Assembly: GCF_002575655.3 (NCBI RefSeq)
Contig: NC_053040.3
Coordinates: 151,529,148-151,593,147, forward strand
DNA from: Aegilops tauschii subsp. strangulata
Lineage: Eukaryota; Streptophyta; Magnoliopsida; Poales; Poaceae
Length of the DNA stretch: 64,000 nucleotides
Direction of reading: 5' to 3'
Part shown: positions 22,165-33,433 of the stretch, piece by piece
How the letters are laid out: every line of letters starts with the position of its first letter
Position numbering within the stretch: position 1 is the stretch's first letter
Translations under genes and position numbers: made by a program
The notes under the pieces: generated by a model
The model's database searches: none
Told to the model about the DNA's origin: nothing
Seen by the model: only the letters and a program-made list of their open reading frames with translations

Positions 22165-25100
22165 TGTAACACCCTGAGAATCATGCTACAGTAACCCCCT
22201 GTGATTAAGCTAGTCATGTTGCTAAACAGGGCTTGATCACATTTGAATCACACCCTTTTCAAGCTCCTAGTTCAAACTTCAAATATAATTAAAGTGGAAA
22301 ATAAAAGTTTTCAAAAATTCAAACAGAAATGTTCAGTGGGTTCTAAATAATACACTGGTAATTATGGTGGAGAAAACACATTTTTATAAAATGTCTAAAT
22401 ACTTTTAAATGAAATAAAACAGAAAAGGAAATAAACAAATAAAAGAAAAGGCAAAACAAAACAGAAAACAGAACAAAAAAAAAAGAACGAAAGCCCCCCC
22501 CCCCCACTGGACCTGGCCCAACTGGGCCACCCCAGGCCCAGCCGGCCGGCCCAACCCCCCGTCACCTTATCCCCTGCCCCCCCCCCCACCGACAGCCTCA
22601 CCACCCACTCCTCCCGAAATATCTCCTCTGCCCCCCCCCCCCGATCGGGATCGAGGAGGAGGCGCTCGACCCCGTCGCCGACCGCCCCCGCGCCCTCGCC
22701 TCGCCGGAGTACTGCCTCGCCGGCCTGCCTCCTCCTCCTCGCCGGCCTGCGCCTCGACACGGCATCGCCGTCGCCCCCGTCTCCCCCTCGACCCCACTGC
22801 CGTGACCCTGCATCCCTCGGTGAGGCCACCGGCCTCCGTCGCCCGCCCCTCTCCTCTCGGTCACCGCCGCCCCGCTCGCGCTCCGACGCGCCCAGACGCG
22901 CCCCGCCGCGCCTGTCCACGCCCGCGCGCCCGCACGGCCTTCGCCCGCGCGCGCCCCGACCGCGCGCCCGCGTCGGCCACGCCCCGCCTGCCCCCCCCCC
23001 CTCGTCCTCGCGCACCCCGAGCTCCTCCGCCCGCACCGATGGTCCCCGCGTGCTCCTGGCACTCCCAGGACCCCGTAGAGCCCCACGTCTGGCCTTCCCG
23101 TGCCTCCCATCGCCGTGCCCGTACAACCCCGAACTCCGGCCGCCGCTAAGCTCACCGCCGATGCCGTTTCCGGCCATCTCCGGACGAACCACTACCACCA
23201 TCCGGCGCGGATCGTCTTGGCCGTTCGAACGCGACCAAGCGCGCGTGAAACGGACCCCTGTGGCCGAATTCCGGCCACGGCCGAGGCTCGTCGCCGTGTA
23301 CGGGCTCGCCGGAGTGCCCTCCCGCCGGCGTCCGACGTGGCACACCTGGGGCCACCCCCTGGGTCACTGCCAGTGGGCCCCCTAGTCACCTGTTGACCAG
23401 TTGACCTGGTCAACTGGGCTGACTGGGCAGCCCCAGCCACTGACGTGCGGGCCCCACCCCTTAAAATAAATAATTAAAATGATTTTATAATTAAAAGTAA
23501 TTAGTTTAACTAATTAGTCACTGACATGTGGGACCCAGCTGCTAATTAACCACGTTTAATTAAAATAACCCACTGTTAGCCCTCTCTCTATGACATGTAG
23601 GACCCACTGGTCAGTTTGACCTGGTCAGCGAGTCTGTTGACTGCTGACGTCATCAGCACGTCATGCTGACGTCATTTTATTCTTTCTGTTAATTAAATAA
23701 TTCCAGAAATTCAAATAAACTTTGAAAATTCATATCTTTTAAACCGTAACTCGGATGAAAATGATTTCTATATGAAAGTTGCTCAGAACGACGAGACGAA
23801 TCCGAATACGCAGTCCGTTCATCCACCACACCTCCCTAACCTATCGAACTAGCAACTTTCCCCCTCCGGTCCGTCTGTCCGAAAACGCGAAACATCGGGA
23901 ATACCTCCCGGATGTTTCCCCCCTTCACCGGTACCACCTACTGTCGCATTAGGACACCCCTAGCACCGCTCATTGTCATGTCACGCATCGTCATGCTTAT
24001 GTTTGCATTGTATTTACTGTTTCTTCCCCCTCTTCTCTCCGGTAGACTACGAGACCGACACTGCTGCTGCCCAGTTTGACTACGGAGTTGACGACCCCTC
24101 CTACTTGCCAGAGCAACCAGGCAAGCCCCCCCCCCTTTGATCACCAGATATCGCCTACTCTAATCTCTACTGCTTGCATTAGAGTAGTGTAGCATGTTAC
24201 TGCTTTTCGATATCCTATTCTGATGCATAGCCTATCCTTGCTACTATTGTTACTACCTTTACCTGCAATCCTACATGCTTAGTATAGGATGCTAGATTTC
24301 CATCAGTGGCCCTACATTCTTGTCCGTCTGCTGTGCTATACTATCGGGCCGTGATCACCTGGGCGGTGATCACGGGCATATACTTATATACTATATACAT
24401 GACACATGTGATGACTAAAGTCGGGTCGGCTCGTAGGAGTACCCGCAAGTGGATCTTTGTGGCGGAGCGACAGGGCAGGTTGAGACCGCCTAGGTGAGAG
24501 GTGGGCCTGGCCCTGGTCGGCGTTCGCGGATACTTAACACGCTTAACGAGATCTTGGTATTTGATCTGAGTCTGGCCATTTGGTCTATACGCACTAACCA
24601 TCTACGTGGGAGTAGTTATGGGTATCCCGACGTCGTGGTATCAGCCGAAGCTCTTCTGACGTCAGCGACTGAGTGGCGCGCGCCGTGTTGGACCGCTTTG
24701 ACGTAACCGCCGTGATCGTGTGGGTTGCTAGGTCTGCCCACGGCCGCGTTCGCAACGTGCAGGTGTGCATAGGGCGATGGGCCCAGACCCCTGCGCGCAT
24801 AGGTTTAGACCGGCGTGCTGACCTCTCTGTTGAGCCTAGGTGGGGCTGCGACGTGTTGATCTTACGAGGCCGGGCATGACCCAGAAAAGTGTGTCCGGCC
24901 AATTGGGATCGAGCGTGTTGGGTTATGTGGTGCACCCCTGCAGGGAAGTTTATCTATTCGAATAGCCGTGTCCCTCGGTAAAAGGACGACCCGGAGTTGT
25001 ACCTTGAGCTTATGACAACTAGAACTGGATACTGAATAAAATACACCCTTCCAAGTGCCAGATACAACCCGGTGATTGCTCTCTAACAGGGCGACGAGGA

Positions 25101-25784
25101 GGGGATCGCCGGGTAGGATTATGCTATGCGATGCTACTTGGAGGAGTTCAATCTACTCTCTTCTACATGCTGCAAGATGGAGATGGCCAGAAGCGTAGTC
25201 TTCGACAGGACTAGCTATCCCCCTCTTATTCCGGCATTCTGCAGTTCAGTCCACTGATATGCCTCTTTACACATATACCCATGCATATGTAGTGTAGCTC
25301 CTTGCTTGCGAGTACTTTGGATGAGTACTCACGGTTGTTTCTCTCCCTCCTTTTCCCCCTTTCCTTTCTATCTGGTTGTCGCAACCAGATGTTGGAGTCC
25401 AGGAGCCAGACGCCACCGTCGACGACGACTCCCACGGCACTGGAGGTGCCTACTACTACGTGCAGGCCGCTGACGACGACCAGGAGTAGTTAGGAGGTCC
25501 CAGGCAGGAGGCCTTGCCTTTTCGATCGTTGCTACTTTTGTGCTAGCCTTCTTAAGGCAAAACTTGTTTAACTTATGTCTGTACTCAGACATTGTTGCTT
25601 CCGCTGACTCGTCTGTGATCGAGCACTTGTATTCGAGCCCTCGAGGCCCCTGGCTTGTATTATGATGCTTGTATGACTTATTTATGTTTTAGAGTTGTGT
25701 TGTGATATCTTCCCGTGAGTCCCTGATCTTGGTCGTACACATTTGCGTGCATGATTAGTGTACGGTCAAATCGGGGGCGTCACA
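22165..25784 (+). mobile_element. Tekay 3' LTR
   Basis: It is 3,620 bp, 13 bp longer than the 5' LTR. The difference is fully accounted for by four longer poly-C tracts (12 vs 10, 11 vs 9, 12 vs 7 and 11 vs 7 C). The exon-like segments are repeated at 24046-24120 and up to 25489. It ends GGGGGCGTCACA, directly followed by E2 LTR sequence. Confidence 0.95.
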
Positions 25785-27288
25785 CGTCGGTAGAACATGA
25801 TCATCGTCACCACGCCGTCGTGCTGACGAAACTCTCCCTCAACATTCGGCTGGATCGGAGTTCGAGGGACGTCATCGGGCTGAACGTGTGCTGAACTCGG
25901 AGGTGCCGTGCGTTCGGTACTTGATCGGTCGGATCATGAAGACGTACGACTACATCAACCGCGTTGTGCTAACGCTTCTGCTTTTGGTCTACGAGGGTAC
26001 GTGGACAACACTCCCCCCTCTCGTTGCTATGCATCACCATGATCTTGCGTGTGCGTAGGAATTTTTTAAATTACTACGTTCGCCAACAGTGGCATCCGAG
26101 CCTGGTTTTATGCGTTGATGTTATATGCACGAGTAGAACACAAGTGAGTTGTGGGCGATATAAGTCATACTACTTACCAGCATGTCATACTTTGGTTCGG
26201 CGGTATTGTTGGATGAAGCGGCCCAGACCGACATTACGCGTACGCTTACGCGAGACTTGTTCTTCCGACGTGCTTTGCACAGAGGTGGCTGGCGGGTGTC
26301 AGTTTCTCCAACTTTAGTTGAACCGAGTGTGGCTACGCCCGGTCCTTGCGAAGGTTAAAACAGCACCAACTTGACAAACTATCGTTGTGGTTTTGATGCG
26401 TAGGTAAGAACGGTTCTTGCTAAGCCCATAGCAGCCACGTAAAACTTGCAACAACAAAGTAGAGGACGTCTAACTTGTTTTTGCAGGGCATGTTGTGATG
26501 TGATATGGTCAAGACATGATGCTAAATTTTATTGTATGAGATGATCATGTTTTGTAACCGAGTTATCGGCAACTGGCAGGAGCCATATGGTTGTCGCTTT
26601 ATTGTATGCAATGCAATCGCCCTGTAATGCTTTACTTTATCACTAAGCGGTAGCGATAGTCGTAGAAGCATAAGATTGGCGAGACGACAACGATGCTACG
26701 ATGGAGATCAAGGTGTCGCGCCGGTGACGATGGTGATCATGACGGTGCTTCGGAGATGGAGATCACAAGCACAAGATGATGATGGCCATATCATATCACT
26801 TATATTGATTGCATGTGAAGTTTATCTTTTATGCATCTTATCTTGCTTTGATTGACGGTAGCATTATAAGATGATCTCTCACTAAATTATCAAAGTATAA
26901 GTGTTCTCCCTGAGTATGCACCGTTGCGAAAGTTCTTCGTGCTAAGACACCACGTGATGATCGGGTGTGATAGGCTCTACGTTCAAATACAACGGGTGCA
27001 AAACAGTTGCACACGCGGAATACTCAGGTTAAGCTTGACGAGCCTAGCATATAACAGATATGGCCTCGGAACACGGAGACCGAAAGGTCGAGCGTGAATC
27101 ATATAGTAGATATGATCAACATAGTGATGTTCACCGTTGAAACTACTCCATCTCACGTGATGATCGGACATGGTTTAGTTGATATGGATCACGTGATCAC
27201 TTAGAGGATTAGAGGGATGTCTATCTAAGTGGGAGTTCTTAAGTAATATGATTAATTGAACTTAAATTTATCATGAACTTAGTCCTGA
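25785..27288 (+). repeat. 1,577 bp duplication, copy 2, right piece
   Basis: This resumes the LTR 20 bp upstream of where the left piece stopped, so cgtcggtagaacatgatcat is present on both sides of the Tekay element. LTR ends at 26088, primer site at 26090-26102, then the leader, with no other gene seen. From 25805 on it equals 11136-12619. Confidence 0.92.
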
Positions 27289-27339
27289 TAGTATTTTGCA
27301 AATTATGTTGTAGATCAATAGCTCGCGTTGTTACTTCCC

Positions 27340-28180
27340 TGTGTTTATTTTTGATATGTTCCTACAGAAAAATTATGTTGAAAGATGTTAGTAGCAAAGA
27401 TGCGGATTGGATCCGTGATCTGAGGATTATCCTCATTGCTGCACAAAAGAATTATGTCCTTGATGCACCGCTAGGTGACAGACCTATTGCAGGAGCATAT
27501 GCAGACGTTATGAACGTTTGGCTAGCTCAATATGATGACCACTTGATAGTTTAGTGCACCATGCTTAACGGCTTAGAATCGGGACTTCAAAGACGTTTTG
27601 AACGTCATGGACCATATGAGATGTTCCAGGAGTTGAAGTTAATATTTCAAGCAAATACCCGAGTTGAGAGATATGAAGTCTTCAATAAGTTCTATAGCTA
27701 AAAGATGGAGGAGAATAGCTCAAGCAGTGAGCATGTGCTCAGATTTTCTGGGTACTACAATCGCTTGAATCAAGTGGGAGTTAATCTTCCAAATAAAATA
27801 GTGATTGACAGAATTTTCGAGTCACCATCACCAAGTTAGTAGAACTTCGTGATGAACTATAGTATGCAAGGGATGACGAAAGTAATTCTCGAGCTCTTCG
27901 TGATGCTGAAATCGACGAAGGTAGAAATCAAGAAAAACATCAAGTGTTGATGGTTGACGAGACCACTAGTTTCAAGAAAAGGGCAAAGGGAAGAAGGGGA
28001 ACTTCAAGAAGAACGGCAAGCAAGTTGCTGCTCAAGTGAAGAAGCCCAAGTCTGGTCCTAAGCCTGAGACTAAGTGCTTCTACTGCAAAGGGACTGGTCA
28101 CTGGAAGCGGAACTACCCCAAGTATTTGGTGGATAAGAAGGATGGCAAAGTGAAATAAGGTATATTGGATATACATGTTA
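27340..28180 (+). pseudogene. E2 gag, broken
   Basis: The frame reads KDADWIRDLRIILIAAQKNYV, then GAYADVMNVWLAQYDDH, a stop at about 27552, then NGLESGLQRRFERHGPYEMF. Further stops and shifts follow. The zinc knuckle CFYCKGTGHWKRNY (about 28075-28116) again has Tyr (28114-28116) for the last Cys. No usable ATG stands at the expected start. Confidence 0.82.
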
Positions 28181-28996
28181 TTGATGTGTACTTTACTAGT
28201 GTTTATAGCAACCCCTCGGCATTTGATACTGGTTCAGTTGCTAAGAGTAGTAACTCGAAACGGGAGTTGCAGAATAAACAAAGACTAGTAAAAAGCGAGG
28301 TGACGATGTGTGTTGGAAGTAGTTCCAAGATTGATATGATTATCATCGCACACTCCCTATACTTTCGGGATTAGTGTTGAAACTAAGTAAGTGTTATTTG
28401 GTGTTTGCGTTGAGCATGAATATGATTTGATCATGTTTGTTGCAATACGGTTATTCATTTAAATTAGAGAATAATTGTTGTTCTGTTTACATGAATAAAA
28501 CCTTCTATGGTCATACACCCAATAAAATGATTTGTTGGATCTCGATCGTAGTGATACACATATTAATAATAATGAGGCCAAAAGATGCAAAGTTAATAAT
28601 GATAGTGCAACTTATTTGTGGCACTGCCGTTTAGGTCATATTGGTGTAAAGCGCATGAAGAAACTCCATGCCGATGGGATTTTGGAATCACTTGATTATG
28701 AATCACTTGATGCTTGCGAACCGTGCCTCATGGGCAAGATGACTAAAACGCCATTCTCCGGAACTATGGAGAGAGCAACAGATTTGTTGGAAATCATACA
28801 TACAGATGTATGTGGTCCGATGAATGTTGAGGCTCGTGGCGGATATCGATATTTTCTCACCTTCACGGATGATTTAAGCATATATGGGTATATCTACTTA
28901 ATGAAACACAAGTCTGAAACATTTGAAACGTTCAAAGAATTTCAGAGTGAAGTGGAGAATCATCGTAACAAGAAAATAAAAGTTTCTACGATATGA
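28165..28996 (+). pseudogene. E2 protease remnant and integrase N-terminus
   Basis: The protease motif AFDTGSVAKSSNSK is seen near 28215-28255, with a lost frame after it. From 28532 the integrase HHCC domain is open (WHCRLGHIGVKRMKKLH, CEPCLMGKMTK), followed by IIHTDVCGPMNVEARGGYRYF and YLMKHKSETFETFKEF. The frame fails near 28990, where the second catalytic Asp block (DRGGEY in E3) reads as degraded text. Confidence 0.83.
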
Positions 28997-29068
28997 TCGC
29001 AGAGGTTAAATATTAGAGTTACGAGTTTGGCCTTCAATTAAAACAATGTGGAATAGTTTCACAAACTC

Positions 29069-30385
29069 ATGCCACCTGGAACACCACAGCATAATGGTGT
29101 GTCCGAACGTCATAACCGTACTTTATTGAATATAGTACAATCTATGATGTCTCTTACCGATTTGCCACTATCGTTTTGGGGTTATGCATTAGAGACAGCT
29201 GCATTCACGTTAAAACGGCACCATCTAAATCCGTTGAGACGACACCATATGAACTGTGGTCTGGCAAGAAACCAAAGTTGTCATTTCTTAAAGTTTGGGG
29301 TTGCGATGCTTATGTGAAAAAGTTTCATCCTCATAAGCTCAAACCCAAATCGAAGAAATGTGTCTTCATAGGATACCCAAAGGAGACAGTTGGGTACACC
29401 TTCTATCACAGATCCGAAGGCAAGACATTCGTTGCTAAGAATGGATCCTTTCTAGAGAAGGAGTTTCTCTCGAAACAAGTGAGTGGGAGGAAAGTAGAAC
29501 TTGATGAGGTAATTGTACATGCTCCCTTATTGTAAAGTAGTTCATTGGAGAAACCAGTTTCTGTGACGCCTACACCAATTAGTGAGGAAGTTAATGATGA
29601 TGATCATGGAACTTCAGATCAAGTTATTACTGAACCTCGTAGGTCAACCAGAGTAAGATCCGCACCAGAGTGGTACGGTAATCCTGTTCTGGAGGTTATG
29701 TTACTAGACCATGACGAACCTACGAACTTTGAAGAAGCGATGGTGAGCCCAGATTCCGCAAAATGGCTTGAAGCCATGAAATCTGAGATGGGATCCATGT
29801 ATGAGAACAAAGTGTGGACTTTGGTTGACTTGCCCGATGATCGGCAAGCAATTGAGAATAAATGGATCTTCAAGAAGAAGACTAACGCTGACGGTAATCT
29901 TATTGTCTATAAAGCTCGACTTGTTGCAAAAGGTTTTCGACAAGTTCAAGGGATTGACTACGATGAGACCTTCTCACCCGTAGCGATGCTTAAGTCTGTC
30001 CGAATCATGTTAGCAATTGCCGCATTTTATGAAATCTGGCAAATGGATAAACAAAACTGCATTCCTTAATGGATTTATTAAAGAAGAGTTGTATATGATG
30101 CAACCAGAAGGTTTTGTCAATTCTAAAGGTGCTAACAAAATATGCAAGCTCCAGCGATCCATCTATGGACTGGTGCAAGCATCTCGGAGTTCGAATATAC
30201 GCTTTGATAAGATGATCAAAGGATATAGTCTTATACAGACTTGCGGTGAACCCTGTATTTACAAGAAAGTGAGTGGGAGCACTACAACATTTCTGATAAG
30301 TATATGTGAATAACATATTGTTGATCAGAAATAATGTAGAATTATTCTGCAAAGCATAACGGAGTATTTGAAATGAGTTTTTCAA
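29069..30385 (+). pseudogene. E2 integrase C-terminus and RT, YVDD destroyed
   Basis: It starts with the integrase Glu block (PQHNGVSERHNRTL) and then DLPLSFWGYALET. RT follows in 29176-29535 and 29545-30069 (WLEAMKSEMGSMYENKVW, IVYKARLVAKGFRQVQGIDY) and 30017-30313 ([20 protein letters not shown]). At 30291-30315 the YVDD box has a one-base insertion, and both Asp codons read AAT and AAC. This copy cannot make active RT. Confidence 0.87.
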
Positions 30386-30399
30386 AGAAGGACCTCGGT

Positions 30400-31020
30400 G
30401 AAGCTGCTTACATATTGAGCATCAAGATCTATAGAGATAGATCAAGATGCTTGATAATTTTTTCAATGAGTACATACCTTGACAAGATTTTGAAGTAGTT
30501 CAAAATGGAACAGTCAAAGAAAGAGTTTCTTGCCTGTGTTACAAGGTGTGAAATTGAGTAAGACTCAAAGCCTAACCACGGCAGAAGATAGAAAGAGAAT
30601 GAAAGTCATTCCCTATGCCTCGGCCATAGGTTCTATGAAGTATGCCATGCTGTGTACCAGATCTATTGTATACCCTACACTGATTTTGGCAAGGGAGTAC
30701 AATAGTGATCTAGGAGTAGATCACTGGACGGCGGTCAAAATTATCCTTAGTGGAATAAGGATATGTTTCTCGATTATGGAAGTAACAAAAGGTTCGTCAT
30801 AAAGGGTTACGTGGATGCAAGTTTTGACACTAATCTAGATGACTCTAAGTCTCGGTCTAGATACATATTGAAAGTGGGAGCAATTAGCTAGAGTAGCTCC
30901 GTGCAGAGCATTGTAGACATAGAAATTTGCAAAATACTTACGGATCTGAATGTGACAGACCCGTTGACTAAAATTATCTCACAAGCAAAACATGATCACA
31001 CCTTAGTACTCTTTGGGTGT
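30400..31020 (+). pseudogene. E2 RNase H remnant with internal deletion
   Basis: Pieces such as LLACVTRCEIE-type text shifted out of frame, MPVLQGVKLSKTQSLTTAEDR (from 30530), and the tail DLNVTDPLTKIISQAKHDH are recognisable. Near 30908-30916 the sequence skips about 240 bp relative to E1 (7310-7549), removing EAEY and FCDNTGA. Confidence 0.82.
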
Positions 31021-31158
31021 TAATCACATAGCGATGTGAACTACATTATTGACTCTAGTAAACCCTTTGGGTATTGGTCACATGACGATGTGAACTATGG
31101 GTGTTAATCACATGGTGATGTGAACTATTGATGTTAAATCACATGGCGATGTGAACTA
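31014..31158 (+). repeat. Short direct repeats before E2 polypurine tract
   Basis: The motif ATCACATAGCGATGTGAACTA and variants occur four times (about 31023, 31077, 31107 and 31138), spaced 54, 30 and 31 bp. GACTCTAGTAAACCC interrupts the first interval. They lie between RNase H and the polypurine tract (31173-31187). Confidence 0.85.
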
Positions 31159-31187
31159 GATTATTGACTCTAGTGCAAGTGGGAGAC

Positions 31188-32912
31188 TGAAGGAAATATG
31201 CCCTAGAGGCAATAATAAAGTTATTATTTATTTCCTTATATCATGATAAATGTTTATTATTCATGCTAGAATTGTATTAACCGAAAACATAATACATGTG
31301 TGAATACATAGACAAACAGAGTGTCACTAGTATGCCTCTACTTGACTAGCTCGTTGATCAAAGATGGTTAAATTTCCTAGCCATTGAAATTGGTTGTCAT
31401 TTGATTAACGGGATCACATCATTAGGAGAATGATGTGATTGACTTGACCCATTCCGTTAGCTTAGCACTTGATCGTTTAGTATGTTGCTATTGCTTTCTT
31501 CATGACTTATACATGTTCCTATGACTATGAGATTATGCAACTCCCGTTTACCGGAGGAACACTTTGTGTGCTACCAAACATCACAACGTAACTGGGTGAT
31601 TATAAAGGTGCTCTACAGGTGTCTCCGAAGGTACTTGTTGGCTTGGCGTATTTCGAGATTAGGATTTGTCACTCCGATTGTCGGAGAGGTATCTCTGGGC
31701 CCTCTCGGTAATGCATATCACTTAAGCCTTGCAAGCATTGCAACTAATGAGTTTGTTGCGGGATGATGTATTACGGAACGAGTAAAGAGACTTGCCGGTA
31801 ACAAGATTGAACTAGGTATTGAGATACCGACGATCGAATCTCGGGCAAGTAACATACCGATGACAAAGGGAACAACGTATGTTGTTATGCGGTCTGACCG
31901 ATAAAGATCTTCGAAGAATATGTGGGAGCCAATATGAGCATCCAGGTTCCGCTATTGGTTATTGACCGAAGACGTGTCTCGGTCATGTCTACATAGTTCT
32001 CGAACCCGTAGGGTCCGCACGCTTAAAGTTCGATGACGGTTATATTATGAGTTTATGTGTTTTGATGTACCGAAGGTAGTTCGGAGTCCTAGATGAGATC
32101 GGGGACATGACGAGGAGTCTCGAAATGGCCGAGACGTAAAGATCGATATATTGGACGACTATATTCGGACTTCGGAAAGGTTCCGAGTGATTCGGGTATT
32201 TATCGGAGTACCGGAGAGTTACGGGAATTCGCCGGGGAGAAGTATTGGGCCTTACTGGGCCATACGGGAATACAGGAGAGAGGCCAAAAGGAAGGAGGCG
32301 CGCACCCCCCTCTGGTCCGAATTGGACAAGGGGTGCAGCCCCCTTTTCCTTCTCCCTCTCCCCCTCTTTCCTTCTCTCCTACTCCAACAAGGAAAGGAGG
32401 AGTCCTACTCCCGGTGGGAGTAGGACTCCCCCCTTGGCGCGCCCTCCTCCTTGGCCGGCCGCCTCCCCCTTGCTCCTTTATATACGGGGGCAGGGGGCAC
32501 CCCATAGAGACAACAATTAATCGTTTGATCTTTTAGCCGTGTGCAGTGCCCCCCTCCACCATAGTCCACCTCGATAATACTGTAGCGGTGCTTAGGCGAA
32601 GCCCTGCGTCAGTAGAACATCATCATCGTCACCATGCCGTCGTGCTGACGAAACTCTCCCTCAACACTCGGCTGGATTGGAGTTCGAGGGACGTCATCAG
32701 GCTGAACGTGTGCTGAACTCGGAGGTGTCGTGCGTTCGGTACTTGATCGGTCGGATCGTGAAGACGTACGACTACATCAGCCGCGTTGTGCTAACGCTTC
32801 CGCTTTCGGTCTACAAGGGTACGTGGACAACACTCTCCCCTCTCGTTGCTATGCATCACCATGATCTTGCGTGTGCGTAGGAATTTTTTTGAAATTACTA
32901 CGTTCGCCAACA
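31188..32912 (+). mobile_element. E2 3' LTR, full length
   Basis: It begins TGAAGGAAATATGCCC and ends GTTCGCCAACA, 1,725 bp, the expected length for Angela. It contains the hairpin (32399-32429) and TATA box (32479-32484). It is directly followed by LARD1 LTR sequence at 32913. Confidence 0.92.
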
Positions 32913-33433
32913 GGAGAGGCTATGGTGTTGATGTAGAAGCCCTCCGTGATCAATGCCCCCTCCGGCGGGACGCCGGAAAAGGCCCCAAGATGGGATCTCA
33001 CGGGTACAGAAGGTTGCGGCGGTGGAATCAGGTTTTCGTGGATGCTTCTGTTGGTTTGGGGGTACATAGGTATATATAGGAGGAAGAAGTACGTCGGTGG
33101 AGCAACGTGGGCCCCACGAGGGTGGAGGGCGCGCCCCCCTACCTCGTGCCCTCCTGGTTGCTTTCTTGACGTAGGGTCCAAGTCATCTGGATCACGTTTG
33201 TTCCGAAAATCACGTTCCCGATGGTTTCATTCCGTTTGGACTCCGTTTGATATTCTTTTTCTGCGAAACACTAAAATAGGCAAAAAAAAAAACAATTCTG
33301 GGTTGGGCCTCCGGTTAATAGGTTAGTCCCAAAAATAATATAAAAGTGTATAACAAAGCCCATTAATCATCCAAAATAGAATAGAATATAGCATGAAGCA
33401 ATCAAAAACTATAGATACGTTGGAGACGTATCA
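32913..33433 (-). mobile_element. LARD1 3' LTR, inner part
   Basis: It resumes (plus sense) at GGAGAGGCTATGGTGTTGATG and ends GACGTATCA, matching 38331-38866 of the other LTR apart from a small indel. It lies between E2 and the LARD1 internal region. Confidence 0.88.

Larger units (their letters stand above)
12714..25784 (+). mobile_element. Tekay/Del-lineage Gypsy chromovirus, nearly intact
   Basis: The element has 3,607 and 3,620 bp LTRs, a tRNA-Met primer site, an extra ORF, gag, and pol in the Gypsy order PR-RT-RNase H-INT with a C-terminal chromodomain. These are traits of the Tekay (Del) chromoviruses. The LTRs differ by about 13 substitutions by eye (about 0.36%) plus poly-C length changes, so it is young. 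The only coding lesion I find is a TAA in the Gag zinc knuckle. It is the innermost element of the nest. Confidence 0.93.
9946..32912 (+). mobile_element. Angela-like Copia element E2
   Basis: The order is 5' LTR (9946-11419, missing about 254 bp at its start), primer site, leader, then a tandem duplication holding the Tekay element, a second leader copy, gag-pol (about 27340-31020), a polypurine tract and a full 3' LTR (31188-32912). It is inserted in the left LTR of LARD1. The right junction is clean at 32912/32913. The left junction carries a deletion and filler, so no target duplication is left. All proteins are broken. Confidence 0.87.
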
